From the NCBI RefSeq assembly GCF_001571365.1, contig NZ_BCTQ01000038.1, positions 1-63,086 of the forward strand: a DNA stretch of 63,086 nt. Direction: 5' to 3'. Position 1 is the stretch's first letter, and every line of letters starts with the position of its first letter. Positions 9,205 through 18,240 of the stretch are shown piece after piece. The DNA is from Achromobacter denitrificans NBRC 15125. Lineage in GTDB: Bacteria; Pseudomonadota; Gammaproteobacteria; Burkholderiales; Burkholderiaceae_B. The notes beneath the pieces were generated by a model, which ran no database searches, had not been told where the DNA came from, and saw only the letters and a program-made list of their open reading frames with translations. A program made the translations under genes and the position numbers.

Positions 9205-10962
9205 ATGCGCGCATCCCGTCATGCCGCCGCGATCCTGCTGGCCGCCGCAATGGCCGCCATGCCCGCCGCCTGGGCGCGGACGCCGCCCGCGGCCGAGGAC
9301 CTCAATCCGGAAGCCGCCAGCGGCACGCGGGCGCGCGAGCTGGCGCGGGCCTCGCACTTCATGATGGTGTCGGCCAACCCGTTGGCGACCCGCGCCGGCG
9401 ATGAAATGCTGCGCCGGGGCGGCAGCGTGGTGGACGCCGCCATCGCGACCCAGCTGGTGCTGAATCTGGTGGAACCGCAGTCCTCCGGCATCGGCGGCGG
9501 CGCGTTCATGGTGCTGTATTCGGCCCGCGGCGGCCGCTTGCAGACCTACGACAGCCGCGAGACCGCGCCCGCGGCGGCGCGTCCCGACCGATTCCTCGAC
9601 GCCCAGGGCAAACCGCTGTCTTTCGCGCAGTCCGTCAATAACGGCATGTCGGTCGGCGTTCCGGGCCTGCTGCGCGGCCTGGAACTGGCGCACAAGGAGC
9701 ATGGCGTGCTGCCGTGGGCCGACCTGTTCCAGCCCGCCATCAGGCTGGCCGAGCAAGGCTTCGCCGTATCGCCGCGCCTGCACAAGCTGCTGGCCGGCAA
9801 CAAGGCGCTGCCCCAGCAGGCCGCGGCCGCCGCCTATTTCTACGGGCCCGGCGGCGAGGCCTGGCCCGTGGGTCACATACTGAAGAACCCTGAATTCGCG
9901 CGCACGCTGCGCGCGGTGGCGGAGCATGGCGCGGACGCCTTCTACCAGGGCGACATCGCTCGCGACATCGTCGCCGCGGTCCATGGCCACGCCGTGCCCG
10001 GCGACCTGAGCCTGGCGGACCTGGCCGGCTATCGCGCCCGGACGCGGCCGCCTGTCTGCGGGGCCTATCGCGGCTATCGCCTGTGCGGCATGGGGCCGCC
10101 GAGCAGCGGCCCGCTCGCCGTGCTGCAGATGCTGGGCGAACTGGAGCAGTTCCCGATCGGCCGCTACGCGCCGGGCAGCGTCGAGGCGGTGCACTATTTT
10201 TCGGAGGCCGGCAGGCTGGCGTTCGCGGACCGCGATTTCTACGTGGCGGATCCCTCCTTCGTGCCGGTGCCAGTGAGCGCCTTGCTGAACCCGGCATACC
10301 TGCGGGCGCGGGGCGCCCTGATCCGGCCGGACCGCAGCATGAAAGTGGCGCTCCCTGGCGATCCCGAAGGCAAGCTGCTGTCCCTGGGCAAGGACGACGC
10401 GCTCGAACTGCCTTCCACCAGCCACCTGGTGGCGGTGGACCGCGAGGGCAACGCGCTGAGCATGACCACCACCATCGAAAGCGAATTCGGCAGCAAGATC
10501 TTCGTGCGGGGCTTTCTGCTGAACAACGAGATGACGGATTTCTCCTCGTCCTTCCAGGACCCCGAAGGCCGGCTCGTGGCCAACCGCATCGAACCGGGCA
10601 AGCGTCCGCGCAGCGCGATGGCGCCGATGATCGTGCTGCGCGACGACAAGCCCTACCTGCTGGTGGGCTCGCCCGGCGGCAGCGCCATCATCAACTACGT
10701 GGCCAAGACCCTGGTGGGCGTGCTGGACTGGGGGCTGGACATCCAGGCGGCCATCGACCTGCCCAACATGGGCAGCCGCAATAAGGAAACCGAGCTGGAG
10801 AAAGGCACGCCGCTGGAGGCCCTGGCGCCCGCGCTGGAGCGCATGGGGCATCCGGTGCGCATCACCGAGTTTCCCAGCGGCATCCACGGCATCGTGATCG
10901 GCGCCGACGGGCTGCAGGGCGGCGTGGACCCGCGCCGGGAGGGCCTGGCGCAAGGCGGCTGA
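9205..10962 (+). CDS. ggt: Gamma-glutamyltransferase (glutathione hydrolase)
   Basis: Periplasmic N-terminal nucleophile hydrolase that cleaves gamma-glutamyl bonds of glutathione and related compounds. It has 585 residues, normal for the family. A signal peptide ends near AAWA-RT. The large subunit contains MVSANPLATRAG, SGIGGGAFM and YDSRETAP, which bind the substrate carboxylate. Autoprocessing should occur before Thr405 in PSTSHLVAVD; this threonine is the nucleophile of the small subunit. The oxyanion segment GSPGGSAIINYV is intact. A divergent LysR gene probably regulates it. It is followed by the large inverted-repeat element at 10974. Confidence 0.93.
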   Translation: MRASRHAAAILLAAAMAAMPAAWARTPPAAEDLNPEAASGTRARELARASHFMMVSANPLATRAGDEMLRRGGSVVDAAIATQLVLNLVEPQSSGIGGGAFMVLYSARGGRLQTYDSRETAPAAARPDRFLDAQGKPLSFAQSVNNGMSVGVPGLLRGLELAHKEHGVLPWADLFQPAIRLAEQGFAVSPRLHKLLAGNKALPQQAAAAAYFYGPGGEAWPVGHILKNPEFARTLRAVAEHGADAFYQGDIARDIVAAVHGHAVPGDLSLADLAGYRARTRPPVCGAYRGYRLCGMGPPSSGPLAVLQMLGELEQFPIGRYAPGSVEAVHYFSEAGRLAFADRDFYVADPSFVPVPVSALLNPAYLRARGALIRPDRSMKVALPGDPEGKLLSLGKDDALELPSTSHLVAVDREGNALSMTTTIESEFGSKIFVRGFLLNNEMTDFSSSFQDPEGRLVANRIEPGKRPRSAMAPMIVLRDDKPYLLVGSPGGSAIINYVAKTLVGVLDWGLDIQAAIDLPNMGSRNKETELEKGTPLEALAPALERMGHPVRITEFPSGIHGIVIGADGLQGGVDPRREGLAQGG

Positions 10963-10973
10963 GCAGCAACGCG

Positions 10974-11530
10974 TAGGATGGGTGGAGCGCGAGAATTCTT
11001 AAGCCAGAACCCCGACGCTCAACGCGCGAAACCCATCGGCCGGCGCAAGCCGGCATTGCGCTTGCCACGAAAAACGGCGGCTCGCGCCGGCCGAGGGGTA
11101 GAAGGCCGACGCTCAACGCGCGAGATTCATCGGCTGGTGCAGGCCGGGATTGCGCTTGCCACGAACGACGGCGGCTCGCGCCAGCCGATGGGTAGAAGGC
11201 CGACGCTCAACGCGCGAGATTCATCGGCTGGTGCAGGCCGGGATTGCGCTTGCCACGAACGACGGCGGCTCGCGCCAGCCGATGGGTAGAAGGCCGACGC
11301 TCAACGCGCGAGATTCATCGGCTGGTGCAGGCCGGGATTGCGCTTGCCACGAACGACGGCGGCTCGCGCCGGCCGAGGGGTAGAAGGCCGCTCAACGCGC
11401 GAGATTCATCGGCTGGTGCAGGCCGGGATTTGCGCTTGCCACGAAAGACGGCGGCTCGCGCCGCCCGATGGGTTGCGCGCGTTGGATACTTGGGTTCGTT
11501 TTTAAGAACTCTCGCGCTTCACCCATCCTA
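10974..11530. repeat. 557-bp element with 29-bp terminal inverted repeats and five internal 94-bp tandem repeats
   Basis: The left arm starts TAGGATGGGTGGAGCGCGAG (10974-11002) and the right arm (11502-11530) is its complement with 27 of 29 positions matching. Between them five units begin at 11018, 11111, 11205, 11299 and 11390 (spacing 93, 94, 94, 91). Each unit holds the inverted pair CATCGGCTGG...CCAGCCGATG or a variant, so each can fold into a long stem. The period is not a multiple of three and frames shift between units, so it is not coding. The right tip supplies the TAG stop codon of the neighbouring CoA-transferase gene. No transposase is present and no clear target duplication is seen. 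Confidence 0.88.
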
Positions 11531-12634
11531 CAGCCCCGGTGGTAGCTTGCGCAGCGCGGCGGGCGTGCGCGAGAGCTTGATCGGCGAACCCACGCCGCGG
11601 TAGTCGCCTTGCTCCAGCACCATGCCGCGATGCCGCGTATGCGGATGCGCCAGCGCCTGGTCCACCGTCAGCACGGCGGCCGCCGGCACGCCGCTGCGCA
11701 GCAGCCGGTCGGCCAGTTCGGCGGCGTCATGGCCGGCCAGCAGGGCGGACAGGTCGTCGCGCAGGGACTGGCGGTTGCGCAGGCGGTCGGCATTGGCGGT
11801 ATAGCGCGGATCCTCGGCCAGCGCGGGCGCGCCCAGGGCCTGCGCCAGCTGCGCGAACTGCCGGTTGTTGCCCACCGCCAGGAAGATGGGGCCGCTGGCC
11901 GTGGGCAGGGTCTCGTAGGGCGCGATGTTCGGGTGCGCGTTGCCGCTGCGCGCGGGCACCTTGCCGCTGTAGAAATAATTGGGTGCATGCGGATGCAGCA
12001 GCGACAGGGCGCAGTCGTACAGGGTGATGTCCAGGAACTGGCCCAGGCCGCTGCGGCCGCGCTCGTTGAGCGCCAGCAGGATGGCCACCGCCGCGTTCAG
12101 CCCGGTCACCATGTCCACCACCGGCAGGCCCACGCGGGTGGCTTCTCCGTCCGCGTCGCCGTTCACGCTCATCAGGCCGCACATGGCCTGGGCGCAGGCG
12201 TCGTAACCGGGCAGGCCGCCCAGCGGCCCGTCCGAGCCGAAACCGCTGACCCGGCAGTGGATCAGCGCGGGAAACTCCCGGCTCAGCGTTTCGTATCCCA
12301 AGCCCCATTTTTCCAGCGTGCCGGGCTTGAAGTTCTCGACCAGCACGTCGGCGTCGGCCAGCAGGTGGCGCAGCAGCTCCTGGCCCGCCTCCCGGGACAG
12401 GTCCAGCGTCATGCCCTCCTTGTTGCGGTTCACGCCGATGAAATAGGAGGCGGTATCGCCCAGGAAGGGGGGGCCCCAGCCGCGCGTCTCGTCGCCGCCG
12501 GGCGGTTCGATCTTCAGCACCTCGGCGCCATGGTCGGCCAGGATCTGCGTGCAGTAGGGGCCGCCCAGCACGCGGGAGAGATCGATCACCTTGCAGCCCG
12601 CCAGGGCGCCGGGATTGGGTTGGGATGAAGCCAT
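11528..12634 (-). CDS. CaiB/BaiF family CoA transferase (family III)
   Basis: Family III CoA transferase of 368 residues that moves CoA between carboxylic acids through a covalent aspartyl-CoA intermediate. Family marks are VIDLSRVLGGPYCTQILAD at the N-terminus, KIEPPGGDETR, and GFGSDGPLGGLPGYDACAQA with the candidate catalytic aspartate in GYDA. An upstream open frame is much longer, but coding identity begins at MASSQPNPGALAG. It is the third gene of a minus-strand operon after an acyl-CoA dehydrogenase and a Bug receptor, 11 bp downstream of the latter. Substrate unknown. Its stop codon lies in the terminal repeat of the 10974-11530 element. Confidence 0.88.
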   Translation of the reverse strand: MASSQPNPGALAGCKVIDLSRVLGGPYCTQILADHGAEVLKIEPPGGDETRGWGPPFLGDTASYFIGVNRNKEGMTLDLSREAGQELLRHLLADADVLVENFKPGTLEKWGLGYETLSREFPALIHCRVSGFGSDGPLGGLPGYDACAQAMCGLMSVNGDADGEATRVGLPVVDMVTGLNAAVAILLALNERGRSGLGQFLDITLYDCALSLLHPHAPNYFYSGKVPARSGNAHPNIAPYETLPTASGPIFLAVGNNRQFAQLAQALGAPALAEDPRYTANADRLRNRQSLRDDLSALLAGHDAAELADRLLRSGVPAAAVLTVDQALAHPHTRHRGMVLEQGDYRGVGSPIKLSRTPAALRKLPPGL

Positions 12635-12645
12635 GCGGAATCCGT

Positions 12646-13626
12646 TCAGTCGATGGAAACGTGGGCGCTGGAGATGACCTCGCGCCATTTCGGAACTTCG
12701 GTCGAGATGAAGGCGGACAGGCCCTGGGGCGTCTTGTCCTGCGCTTCGACGATGCCCTGGCTGCGCAGCGTCTGGGCCACCTCGGGGTCGGACAGGGCGC
12801 TCTGGAAGGCCCGGTTCAGGGTCTCCACCACCGGGGCGGGCGTGTTCTTGGGCGCCACGATGCCGAAGAACACGCTGACGTCGTAGCCCGCGAGCCCCTG
12901 CTCGGACAGCGTGGGCAGATCGGGCAGCGCGTCGGAGCGCTGGGCGCTGGCCAGGCCGATGGCGCGCAGCTTGCCCGCCTTGACGTAGGGCAGCGCGGTC
13001 AGGATGTCCGTGAACGACATGGATACCTGTCCGCCCAGCAGGTCGTTGAGCGCCGGCCCGGTGCCCTTGTAGGGGATGTGCATGATCTGGGTGCCGGCCA
13101 TGCGGTTGAACAGGATGCCGGCCAGGTGCGAGGACGCGCCGTTGCCCGAGGACGCGTAGCTCAGCTTGTCCGGGTTCTTCTTGGCGTAGGCGACCAGCTC
13201 CTGGAGGTTGTTGGCGGGCACCGAGGGGTTCACGACCAGGATGTTGGGCAGGTGGCCGATGCGGATGATGGGCGCGAAGCTGGTCTGCGGATCGTAGCCC
13301 TGCTTCTTGTACAGGCTGACGTTGATCGCCAGCGGCCCCGAGGTGCCGAACAGCAGGGTGTAGCCGTCGGGCTTGGCCATGGCCACGTATTCCGAGCCGA
13401 TGTTGCCGCCCGCGCCGCTGCGGTTTTCGACGATGACGTTCTGGTTCAGCGGCTGCCTGAGCTTTTCCGCCAGCCGGCGCGCCAGCGCGTCGGTAGGGCC
13501 GCCGGGCGGGAAGGGCACGATCAGGGTGACCGGGCGTGCCGAAGGGTAGGCGTCGGCGGCCAGGGCGGGCGCCGCGGGAAGGGCCGCGGCGGCGGCCAGC
13601 AACAGGGGGGCGAGGTAGCGGTTCAT
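12646..13626 (-). CDS. Bug family tripartite tricarboxylate transporter substrate-binding protein
   Basis: Second Bug/TctC-type periplasmic receptor in the window, 326 residues. The signal peptide ends APALA-AD. The signature YPSARPVTLIVPFPPGGPTD is followed by VENRSGAGGNIGSEYVA and IPYKGTGPALNDLLGG. It lies between acyl-CoA dehydrogenase and CoA-transferase genes in one operon (48 bp and 11 bp gaps), a frequent arrangement in Bordetella-like genomes. This suggests that the captured carboxylate is activated to a CoA thioester by the transferase and oxidised by the dehydrogenase (inference). Confidence 0.92.
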   Translation of the reverse strand: MNRYLAPLLLAAAAALPAAPALAADAYPSARPVTLIVPFPPGGPTDALARRLAEKLRQPLNQNVIVENRSGAGGNIGSEYVAMAKPDGYTLLFGTSGPLAINVSLYKKQGYDPQTSFAPIIRIGHLPNILVVNPSVPANNLQELVAYAKKNPDKLSYASSGNGASSHLAGILFNRMAGTQIMHIPYKGTGPALNDLLGGQVSMSFTDILTALPYVKAGKLRAIGLASAQRSDALPDLPTLSEQGLAGYDVSVFFGIVAPKNTPAPVVETLNRAFQSALSDPEVAQTLRSQGIVEAQDKTPQGLSAFISTEVPKWREVISSAHVSID

Positions 13627-13674
13627 GCTTGTCTCCAGTGGTGGATGCGCGCCGGCTGTGCCGCCGGCGTCGGT

Positions 13675-15375
13675 TTACAGCGCGTATTGCAGGATGGCCC
13701 GGCAAGCCGCGCTTTCGTCGGGCGGGATGGCGTAGGGATCGCGCGGACCCAGGCGGTGCAGCAGCACTTGGTCGGCCAGGCGCGCCCGGCTTTCGAGGCC
13801 CGGGGCGGAGGCTTCCCAGCGCAGGGCGGCCAGGGAAACGGCGTGGTACAGCAGCGATGCCGCCTGGCGGGCCAGCTCGGGGCGGTCGCCCTGCGCGGCG
13901 TGCTCGGCCAGGGCGTACGTCTGTTCCAGCGAGCTGGCCTGCAGCGCGGCCAGTTCGGGCGGGCAGGGCGCGCCCTCGGCCAGCAGGCGTTCGGCATGGC
14001 TGCGCAGCGCCGGCAGCGATCGCTCCTTGACGATGGCGCGCAGCACGTCCAGCGCCACGATATTGCTGGTGCCTTCCCAGATGGAGCCCAGGTGCGCGTC
14101 GCGCACCAGGCGCGGCTCGGTCCATTCCTCGATATAGCCGCAGCCGCCGCGCACTTCCATGGCATCGCCGGTGACCTTGCGCGCGTCGCGGCAGGCGCGG
14201 AACTTGATGAGCGGAGTCAGGATGCGGGCCAGCGCCGGATCGCCGCCGCCCTGGTCGGCGTCGGCCAGGGCGCGCGCCGTCTGGAACATGAGGCTGCGCG
14301 CCTGCTCGGCCCAGACCGTCATCTTGACCAGCTGGCGCTGCATCAGCGGCATGTCGATCAGGCGCTTGCCGAAGGCGCGGCGATGCTGCGAGAAGTAGAC
14401 CGCCTCGGTGACCGCCCGGCGCATCAGGCCCGCGGCGCGCATGCCGTTGGACAGGCGCGAATTGTTGATCATGTCGGCCATCTGCTTGAAGCCGCGCCCG
14501 CGCTCGCCCACCAGCCAGGCCTGCGCGCCTTCCAGGCGGATCTCGCCGCTGGCCATGGAGCGCGTGCCCAGCTTGTCCTTCAGGCGCAGGATGCGGTAGC
14601 GGTTGTGTTCGCCGCCGGGGAGGTCGCGCGGCAACAGGAAGAGCGACACGCCCTTCAGGCCGGGCTGAGGTTCGCTGCGCGCCAGCACCATGGCGAAGCC
14701 GGCGTCCGGATTGGAGCAGAACCACTTGTCGCCGTAGAGGCGCCAGGTGCCGTCCTCCTGCGGCTCCGCCGTGACTTCCGTGGCGCTCACGTCGGATCCC
14801 GCGCCTTGTTCCGTCATGAACATGGCGCCTTGCCGCAGCGTGTCGAAGTCCTGGGAGGTGACCTGGGGCAGCACCCGCGCCACCAGCTCGGGGTCGCCGA
14901 ACTTGCGCAGGGTGCGCGCCAGCGAATCCGTCATGCTGACCGGGCAGCACAGGCCGAACTCGGCCTGCACGAACAGGTGGCTGAGCGCGTACTTGGCGGC
15001 GGGCGGCATCGGCTCGGGCCAGCCCAGCACGCCGCCCCGGTGGGACAGCGCGGCCAGGCCGAATTCGCTGTAGGCCAGGCGTTCCAGCTCGACGTAGGCC
15101 GGATGCTTGTCGATGCGCGATTCGTCCGTGCCGGCGCGGTTGCGCACGGAAAGCGTGGGCGGGTGCTTGTCGGCCGTCGCCGCGAGTTCGTCCATGGCGC
15201 CGCCCGCCAGCTCGCCCAGCCGTTCCAGGTGGGGCAGCAGGTGGGCATGCAGGGCTGGCGGCAGGTAGCGCTGGCTGAGTCCGGCGGCGTACGGGTCCGC
15301 GCGGAACAGGTTCAGGCCGCGCGAATCGGGCACGGGCGTGGCGGTGGCGGGAGCGGTCTTGACGGGGGCATCCAT
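13675..15375 (-). CDS. Acyl-CoA dehydrogenase, AidB-like
   Basis: FAD-dependent acyl-CoA dehydrogenase of 566 residues, long for the family (about 380-400) and resembling the AidB/isovaleryl-CoA dehydrogenase-like group. The adaptive N-terminal part includes HRGGVLGWPEPMP. FAD-contacting segments are FMTEQGAGSDVSATEV and WFCSNPDAG. The C-terminal part has RGGCGYIEEWTEPRLVRDA and IWEGTSNIVALDVLRA, typical of AidB-type proteins, then an extra helical tail. It is first in an operon with a Bug receptor and a CoA transferase, opposite a LysR gene (120 bp apart). It may be a true acyl-CoA oxidising enzyme rather than an alkylation-response protein; the operon favours the former. Confidence 0.88.
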   Translation of the reverse strand: MDAPVKTAPATATPVPDSRGLNLFRADPYAAGLSQRYLPPALHAHLLPHLERLGELAGGAMDELAATADKHPPTLSVRNRAGTDESRIDKHPAYVELERLAYSEFGLAALSHRGGVLGWPEPMPPAAKYALSHLFVQAEFGLCCPVSMTDSLARTLRKFGDPELVARVLPQVTSQDFDTLRQGAMFMTEQGAGSDVSATEVTAEPQEDGTWRLYGDKWFCSNPDAGFAMVLARSEPQPGLKGVSLFLLPRDLPGGEHNRYRILRLKDKLGTRSMASGEIRLEGAQAWLVGERGRGFKQMADMINNSRLSNGMRAAGLMRRAVTEAVYFSQHRRAFGKRLIDMPLMQRQLVKMTVWAEQARSLMFQTARALADADQGGGDPALARILTPLIKFRACRDARKVTGDAMEVRGGCGYIEEWTEPRLVRDAHLGSIWEGTSNIVALDVLRAIVKERSLPALRSHAERLLAEGAPCPPELAALQASSLEQTYALAEHAAQGDRPELARQAASLLYHAVSLAALRWEASAPGLESRARLADQVLLHRLGPRDPYAIPPDESAACRAILQYAL

Positions 15376-15429
15376 GGCGGCATCCTGTGCAAAACGAAAG
15401 AGATGCCTTGATGGTGCGCAAATCGATTA

Positions 15430-15479
15430 ATCTATACAAATACTGTTTTTGTGTAGAAGAATCCAAAAAAAGTATAGAT
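15430..15479. promoter_or_regulatory. Candidate LysR operator between acyl-CoA dehydrogenase operon and lysR
   Basis: Two inverted repeats lie in the 120-bp divergent region. One pairs CTATACAAA (from 15432) with TTTTGTGTAG (to 15456). The other is a perfect 8-bp pair, ATCTATAC (15430-15437) with GTATAGAT (15472-15479). Their AT-rich nature and T-N11-A-like spacing fit recognition and activation sites of a LysR protein. Confidence 0.5.
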
Positions 15480-15495
15480 CAAGGGGGACGGAACC

Positions 15496-16392
15496 ATGGA
15501 TCTGGACCCGCGCCTGCTGCGGTATTTCATTGCCGTGGCCGAAGAGCGCCATTTCAGCCGGGCCGCCGTCCGGCTGCACATCTCCCAGCCGCCGCTGAGC
15601 TACGCCATCCGGCAGCTGGAGGAGAGCGTGGGCGCGCGCCTGTTGAACCGCAGCAGCCGCCACGTGGAGCTGACCGACGCCGGGCAGGTGCTGTATCGCG
15701 AGGCCCTGACGCTGTTGCGGCAGGCCGAAGAAGTGCGCACCCTGGTGCAGCGCGTCGACGCGGGCCTGCGCGGCCGGCTGCGCATCGGTTTCGTGGGCTC
15801 CATGTTGTATCGCGGCCTGCCGGCGCTGCTCAATGCCATGCGGGCCGAGCTGCCCGACGTGGAGCACGTGCTGACGGAGCTGAACTCGCACGACCAGATC
15901 GAGGCGGTGCGCCGGGGCGAGCAGGACCTGGGCTTCATCCATGCCAATCCCCTCCCCAAGGGCGTGGAGGCGCGGGACCTGGTGGCCGAACCCTTCATGG
16001 TGTGCCTGCCGCAAGGCCATCCCCTGGCCGGCCGCGCGTCCCTGAAGCTGGCCGAGCTGGCGTCGGACGATTTCGTGTTCTTCGCCCGGGCGGCGTCGCC
16101 CAGCTATTACGAGACGGTGCTGTCCATGTGCGTCTCGGCGGGCTTCATGCCCGTCATCCGCCACGAGGTGCGGCACTGGCTGAGCGTGGCATCGCTGGTA
16201 TCGCAGGGCCTGGGCGTGTCCATCGTGCCCGCCTGCCTGTCGCGCAGCGGCCTGGCGGGCACGCGGTTCATCGCGTTCGAGCACGCTGCCCGCTCGGTCA
16301 GCCAGGCGATCTGGCCCGGCGAGGCTCGTTCGCCGCTGCAGGAAAAGGCCGTGGAACTGATGGCGCGGCACTACGCCGGCGCGGGCGCCTAG
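15496..16392 (+). CDS. LysR family transcriptional regulator (CbbR/BenM-like group)
   Basis: LysR-type regulator of 298 residues starting MDLDPRLLRYFIAVAEERHF, with the helix-turn-helix ending RLHISQPPLSYAIRQLEE. This N-terminus is typical of the BenM/CatM/TfdR-like group. The effector domain includes LRGRLRIGFVGSML and VSQGLGVSIVPACL. It faces the acyl-CoA dehydrogenase/Bug/CoA-transferase operon across 120 bp that contains two inverted repeats, so it most likely controls that operon and itself. The ATG follows AGGGGGACGG by a normal distance. Confidence 0.9.
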   Translation: MDLDPRLLRYFIAVAEERHFSRAAVRLHISQPPLSYAIRQLEESVGARLLNRSSRHVELTDAGQVLYREALTLLRQAEEVRTLVQRVDAGLRGRLRIGFVGSMLYRGLPALLNAMRAELPDVEHVLTELNSHDQIEAVRRGEQDLGFIHANPLPKGVEARDLVAEPFMVCLPQGHPLAGRASLKLAELASDDFVFFARAASPSYYETVLSMCVSAGFMPVIRHEVRHWLSVASLVSQGLGVSIVPACLSRSGLAGTRFIAFEHAARSVSQAIWPGEARSPLQEKAVELMARHYAGAGA

Positions 16393-16540
16393 GAGTACAC
16401 TCGTTCAGGCCATGCCCTATCGATCGATCCAGCCGTTGACGCGCCGCAGGCGCTTCATCACCCGGCTGCGCCATTGCGGCCCTCCGGCGAAGCACTGAAC
16501 CCCATCCGAGGGCGTTTCAGCTTCTTCTCCGGAGTCGATC

Positions 16541-18214
16541 GTGGACCTTCCCTTTTCATTTCATCCGCGTCTCTTCAGCGCGCTGCGCGGCTACGACCGC
16601 AGCCGTTTCCTGCAGGACCTGGGCGCCGGCCTCACGGTGGCCGTGGTCGCGCTGCCCCTGGCCATGGCCTTTGCCATCGGCTCGGGCCTCAAGCCGGAAG
16701 CCGGGCTGTTCACGTCCATCATCGCGGGCTTCCTGATCGCCTTGCTCGGCGGCAGCCGGGTGCAGATCGGCGGGCCGGCGGGCGCGTTCATCGTCATCGT
16801 CTACGACATCGTGCAGCAGTACGGGGTGGCCAACCTGATCATCGCCACCGCGCTGTCCGGCGTGCTGCTGTTCGTGATGGGGCTGCTCAGGCTGGGCACG
16901 CTGGTGCGCTTCATCCCGGTGGCCGTCATCATCGGCTTCACCAACGGCATCGCGGTGCTGATCGCGCTGTCCCAGGTCAAGGATTTCCTGGGCCTTTCGA
17001 TAAGCGACATGCCGGGGGATTTCTTCGGCATCCTGGGGGCGCTCGGCGGCCATCTGTCCACGCTCAATCCCTGGGCGGCCGGGGTGGCGCTGGCCTCGCT
17101 GGCCTTGATCGTCGGCTGGCAGCGCTGGCTGCCGAAATGGGGCGGGCGGCGGGCGGCCAGGCTGGCGCGGGTGCCCGGATCCATTGTCGCGCTGGTCCTG
17201 GCCACGGCGGCGGTGGCCATGTTCGGGCTGCCGGTGGAGACCATCGGCAGCCGCTTCGGCGGCATCCCGGCGGCGCTGCCCGATTTCACGCTGCCGGCGT
17301 TCAGCTGGGAATCGGCCCGCTTCCTGCTCATGCCCACCATCACGCTGGCGGTGCTGGGGGCCATCGAGTCGCTGCTGTGCGCGCGCGTGGCCGACGGCAT
17401 GATCGGCGATCGGCACGACCCCAACCAGGAATTGATGGCGCAGGGCATCGCCAACTTCGTCACGCCGTTTTTCGGCGGCATGCCCGCCACCGGCACCATC
17501 GCGCGCACGGTAACCAACGTGAAGAGCGGGGCCACCAGCCCCGTCTCGGGCATGGTGCATGCGCTGGTGCTGCTGCTGGTGATCCTGGCGGCCGCGCCGC
17601 TGGCCGCCTCGATCCCGCTGGCCACGCTGGCGGCCATCCTGATGTTCGTCGCCTGGAACATGGGCGAGTGGCGCGAGTTTGCTCGGCTCAAGACCTATCG
17701 GCTGCCCTACCGGGTGACGCTGGTGTCGGTGTTCCTGCTGACGGTGATCTTCGACCTGACGGTCGCGGTGGAATTCGGCATCTTCGCCGCCTGCATCACC
17801 TTCATCTACCGCATTTCCAGCCTCTCCCGCGCGGAACGCATCACCGCCGCGGAGCAGCCGCTGCTGGCTGGCCACGAGGGGCAAGTGGCGGTCTGGCGGC
17901 TGTATGGAACGGTGTTCTTCGGCGCCACCAAGCTGGTGGAGTCGCTGGAGGACCACCTGCCCGCGCGGGCGCTGGTGCTGGACCTGAAGAACGTGATCTA
18001 CGTGGATTCGACGGGCGCCGAGGCGCTGGACGCCTTGAGCAAGGCTTGCGAAACGCGGCAGGTGCGGCTGATCGTCTCGGGCCTGATGGGGCAGCCGCTG
18101 GACATCGCGCGCAGGATCGGCTTGCTCAAACGCTTGCAGGGCCATCTGCAGCCCGACGTAACGAGCGCCACGGCCGCAGCCGTCGCGGCCATGGAGGCCG
18201 GCCCGAGCCCCTAG
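16541..18214 (+). CDS. SulP family inorganic anion transporter with STAS domain
   Basis: Inner-membrane anion carrier of 557 residues (SLC26/SulP family; sulfate, bicarbonate or dicarboxylate). The first helices include VAVVALPLAMAFAIGSGLKP, the SulP signature region, followed by SRVQIGGPAGAFIVIV and GMPATGTIARTVTN. A C-terminal STAS domain (about residues 440-545) contains VDSTGAEALDAL, related to anti-sigma-factor antagonists. The RBS before GTGGACCTTCCC-like context is weak; the ATG at 16541 is preferred since the protein begins MDLPFSFHPRL. It stands alone after the LysR gene and converges on purU. Substrate not predictable; bicarbonate or sulfate are both possible. Confidence 0.9.
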   Translation: MDLPFSFHPRLFSALRGYDRSRFLQDLGAGLTVAVVALPLAMAFAIGSGLKPEAGLFTSIIAGFLIALLGGSRVQIGGPAGAFIVIVYDIVQQYGVANLIIATALSGVLLFVMGLLRLGTLVRFIPVAVIIGFTNGIAVLIALSQVKDFLGLSISDMPGDFFGILGALGGHLSTLNPWAAGVALASLALIVGWQRWLPKWGGRRAARLARVPGSIVALVLATAAVAMFGLPVETIGSRFGGIPAALPDFTLPAFSWESARFLLMPTITLAVLGAIESLLCARVADGMIGDRHDPNQELMAQGIANFVTPFFGGMPATGTIARTVTNVKSGATSPVSGMVHALVLLLVILAAAPLAASIPLATLAAILMFVAWNMGEWREFARLKTYRLPYRVTLVSVFLLTVIFDLTVAVEFGIFAACITFIYRISSLSRAERITAAEQPLLAGHEGQVAVWRLYGTVFFGATKLVESLEDHLPARALVLDLKNVIYVDSTGAEALDALSKACETRQVRLIVSGLMGQPLDIARRIGLLKRLQGHLQPDVTSATAAAVAAMEAGPSP

Positions 18215-18215
18215 G

Positions 18216-18240
18216 AGGCCGGGCCGCGGGGTTCCGGCCT
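18216..18240. terminator. Possible hairpin terminator between sulP and purU
   Basis: Perfect 7-bp stem AGGCCGG / CCGGCCT with an 11-nt loop between convergent stops. There is no T-run, so its role as an intrinsic terminator is uncertain. Confidence 0.4.

Noticed and set aside
11018..11484. CRISPR array
   Set aside because: The 94-bp units are almost identical along their full length with no unique spacers, and there are no cas genes nearby.
10978..11603. Open frames with repeated peptides in the 94-bp array
   Set aside because: The period is not a multiple of three, so each unit is read in a different frame. This contradicts a selected protein repeat.
11528..15466. A single 1312-codon open frame on the minus strand across three genes
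   Set aside because: Only its last 368 codons (CoA transferase) look like protein. The rest is an Arg/Ala/Pro-rich shadow of the Bug and acyl-CoA dehydrogenase genes in another frame, a GC-rich artefact.
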